Source of the DNA: an uncultured Chromatiales bacterium
Lineage (GTDB): Bacteria; Pseudomonadota; Gammaproteobacteria; Steroidobacterales; BM003
Assembly: GCA_937128475.1 (NCBI GenBank)
Contig: CAKZML010000009.1
Location: 1-33,914 of the forward strand
Direction of reading: 5' to 3'
Length of the DNA stretch: 33,914 bases
Program-made: the position numbers and the translations under genes
Shown: piece by piece, positions 33,117-33,914 of the stretch
Layout of the letters: each line of letters starts with the position of its first letter
Numbering within the stretch: position 1 is the first letter of the stretch
Notes under the pieces: model-generated
What the model was told of the DNA's origin: nothing
The model's database searches: none
Seen by the model: only the letters and a program-made list of their open reading frames with translations

Positions 33117-33884
33117 CTACCAGTTGGCATCGGGATAGGAACGGGGAAGAATCTGCATGGTCGCGAGCAAATGCCCCAGGTGTTCAGAGTGACGACCGCT
33201 GCGCCCTCCACTGTGCATCCAGGCATCATCGGAGGGCGGCGAAAGACGGGCTTCGGCAAGCACCTGGTCCAGGGCCTCGCGCCAATCCGATCTCATCGCC
33301 TGCAGATCCACCGCAACGCCTGCCTCAAGCAAGCTGCGATCAACCTCATCCATTTCAAACAATTCGCCGGTGTAGGGCCACAGGTCTTCCACTGCCCGGG
33401 TCACACGCTTGCGACTTTCCTCGGTGCCATCACCCAGGCGCACCAGCCACAGGCCACTATGCCTTGCATGATAGCGACATTCCTTCACTGCCTTGGCGGC
33501 GATACCACCCAGTCGACTGTCGGCACTGTGTTGTAACTGCTCGAACAAGCGCTCGGCAAAACTGGCGAAGAAATACTGGCGAACCATGGTGTACGCAAAA
33601 TCCTGGTTGGGCTGCTCCACCAGCAAGGGGTTGCTGAAACTGCCCACATCCCGATGCATGGCCAACTCATCTTCACCCCTATCCTTGCCCTCCAGCTCGC
33701 CGGCGTAAGACAAGAAATTCCTGGCCTGGCCGACCATATCCAGGGCCATATTTGCCAGGGCCATTTCCTCTTCAAGCATGGGCGCCTTGCCCACCCATTC
33801 GGAAAGTCGCTGGCCCAGCACCAGGCCTGAATCACCAAGCCGCAGCACGTAGGTAAACAGATCTTTTTGATCGTATGTAGTCAT
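33117..33884 (-). CDS. paaC: PaaC: structural subunit of phenylacetyl-CoA 1,2-epoxidase
   Basis: The 255-aa, all-helical ferritin-like protein carries LRLGDSGLVLGQRLSEW, LANMALDMVGQARNFL, DFAYTMVRQYFF and ECRYHARHSGLWLVRLGDGT, which are strong PaaC landmarks. PaaC pairs with the catalytic PaaA to form the epoxidase core. It ends HLLATMQILPRSYPDANW. Its ATG overlaps the stop of an upstream frame (TGATG), which indicates coupling with the preceding gene, most likely paaB. Confidence 0.95.
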   Translation of the reverse strand: MTTYDQKDLFTYVLRLGDSGLVLGQRLSEWVGKAPMLEEEMALANMALDMVGQARNFLSYAGELEGKDRGEDELAMHRDVGSFSNPLLVEQPNQDFAYTMVRQYFFASFAERLFEQLQHSADSRLGGIAAKAVKECRYHARHSGLWLVRLGDGTEESRKRVTRAVEDLWPYTGELFEMDEVDRSLLEAGVAVDLQAMRSDWREALDQVLAEARLSPPSDDAWMHSGGRSGRHSEHLGHLLATMQILPRSYPDANW

Positions 33885-33914
33885 CAGTTATTCCCGGGAA
33901 GCCTCTGTTTTATT
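33884..33914 (-). CDS. 3' end of a gene upstream of paaC, probably paaB
   Basis: Only the last nine codons are inside the window. They read IKQRLPGNN before a TGA that overlaps the paaC ATG by one base. Gene order (paaA-B-C-D-E) predicts PaaB, but the residues are too few to confirm this, and another frame (ending at a TAA) cannot be excluded. Confidence 0.35.
   Translation of the reverse strand, partial: IKQRLPGNN

Overview
This 33.9 kb window looks like chromosomal DNA of a marine-type, free-living gammaproteobacterium. The evidence is moderate GC, gammaproteobacterial-style small heat-shock, TusA/DsrE2 and Paa proteins, a multiheme lipoprotein cytochrome, and many two-component and c-di-GMP domains. 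The taxonomic call is inference from protein resemblance only. I see no tRNA, rRNA, insertion sequence, prophage or CRISPR array.

Layout. (1) 1-5.1 kb: 5' end of an IbpA-type small heat-shock gene on the minus strand, with a sigma32-like promoter and a ROSE-like RNA thermometer in its leader; a secreted Lys/Glu-rich protein; a homoserine dehydrogenase without an ACT domain; and a large periplasmic M16 peptidase. (2) 5.2-14.5 kb: a signalling block. Three diverged paralogous periplasmic binding proteins share a WCPY(T/A)C motif. They are followed by a membrane-bound hybrid histidine kinase and a REC-EAL c-di-GMP phosphodiesterase. No ABC permease or ATPase is present. An opposing pair (an OYE-family flavin oxidoreductase and an unrecognised 182-aa protein) sits between the first and second binding-protein genes. 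(3) 14.5-19.3 kb: a Zn-ribbon protein, then a probable sulfur module. This comprises an octaheme cytochrome c lipoprotein, transcribed divergently from dsrE2, tusA and a YeiH-family transporter gene. A strong intrinsic terminator lies in the cytochrome leader, only about 25-40 nt before the possible start codons. (4) 19.3-24.2 kb: an EamA transporter, a DUF1232 protein, a long (DmdC/FadE-like) acyl-CoA dehydrogenase, and an ExeA-like AAA ATPase fused to an FHA domain. (5) 24.2-33.9 kb: an aromatic catabolism region. A tight operon (alpha/beta-fused 2-oxoacid dehydrogenase E1, E2, HisC-like aminotransferase, PaaZ) diverges from an Lrp/AsnC regulator across a clear inverted-repeat operator. Beyond it lie paaE, paaD and paaC, read toward the regulator.

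How they may work together. The last region reads as a route from an aromatic amino acid (most simply phenylalanine) through its 2-oxoacid to the acyl-CoA by oxidative decarboxylation. The PaaABCE epoxidase and PaaZ would then act on phenylacetyl-CoA, which would bypass free phenylacetate and PaaK. The binding-protein/kinase/EAL block reads as a periplasmic sensing system that lowers c-di-GMP. Both system-level readings are inferences from gene content and order.
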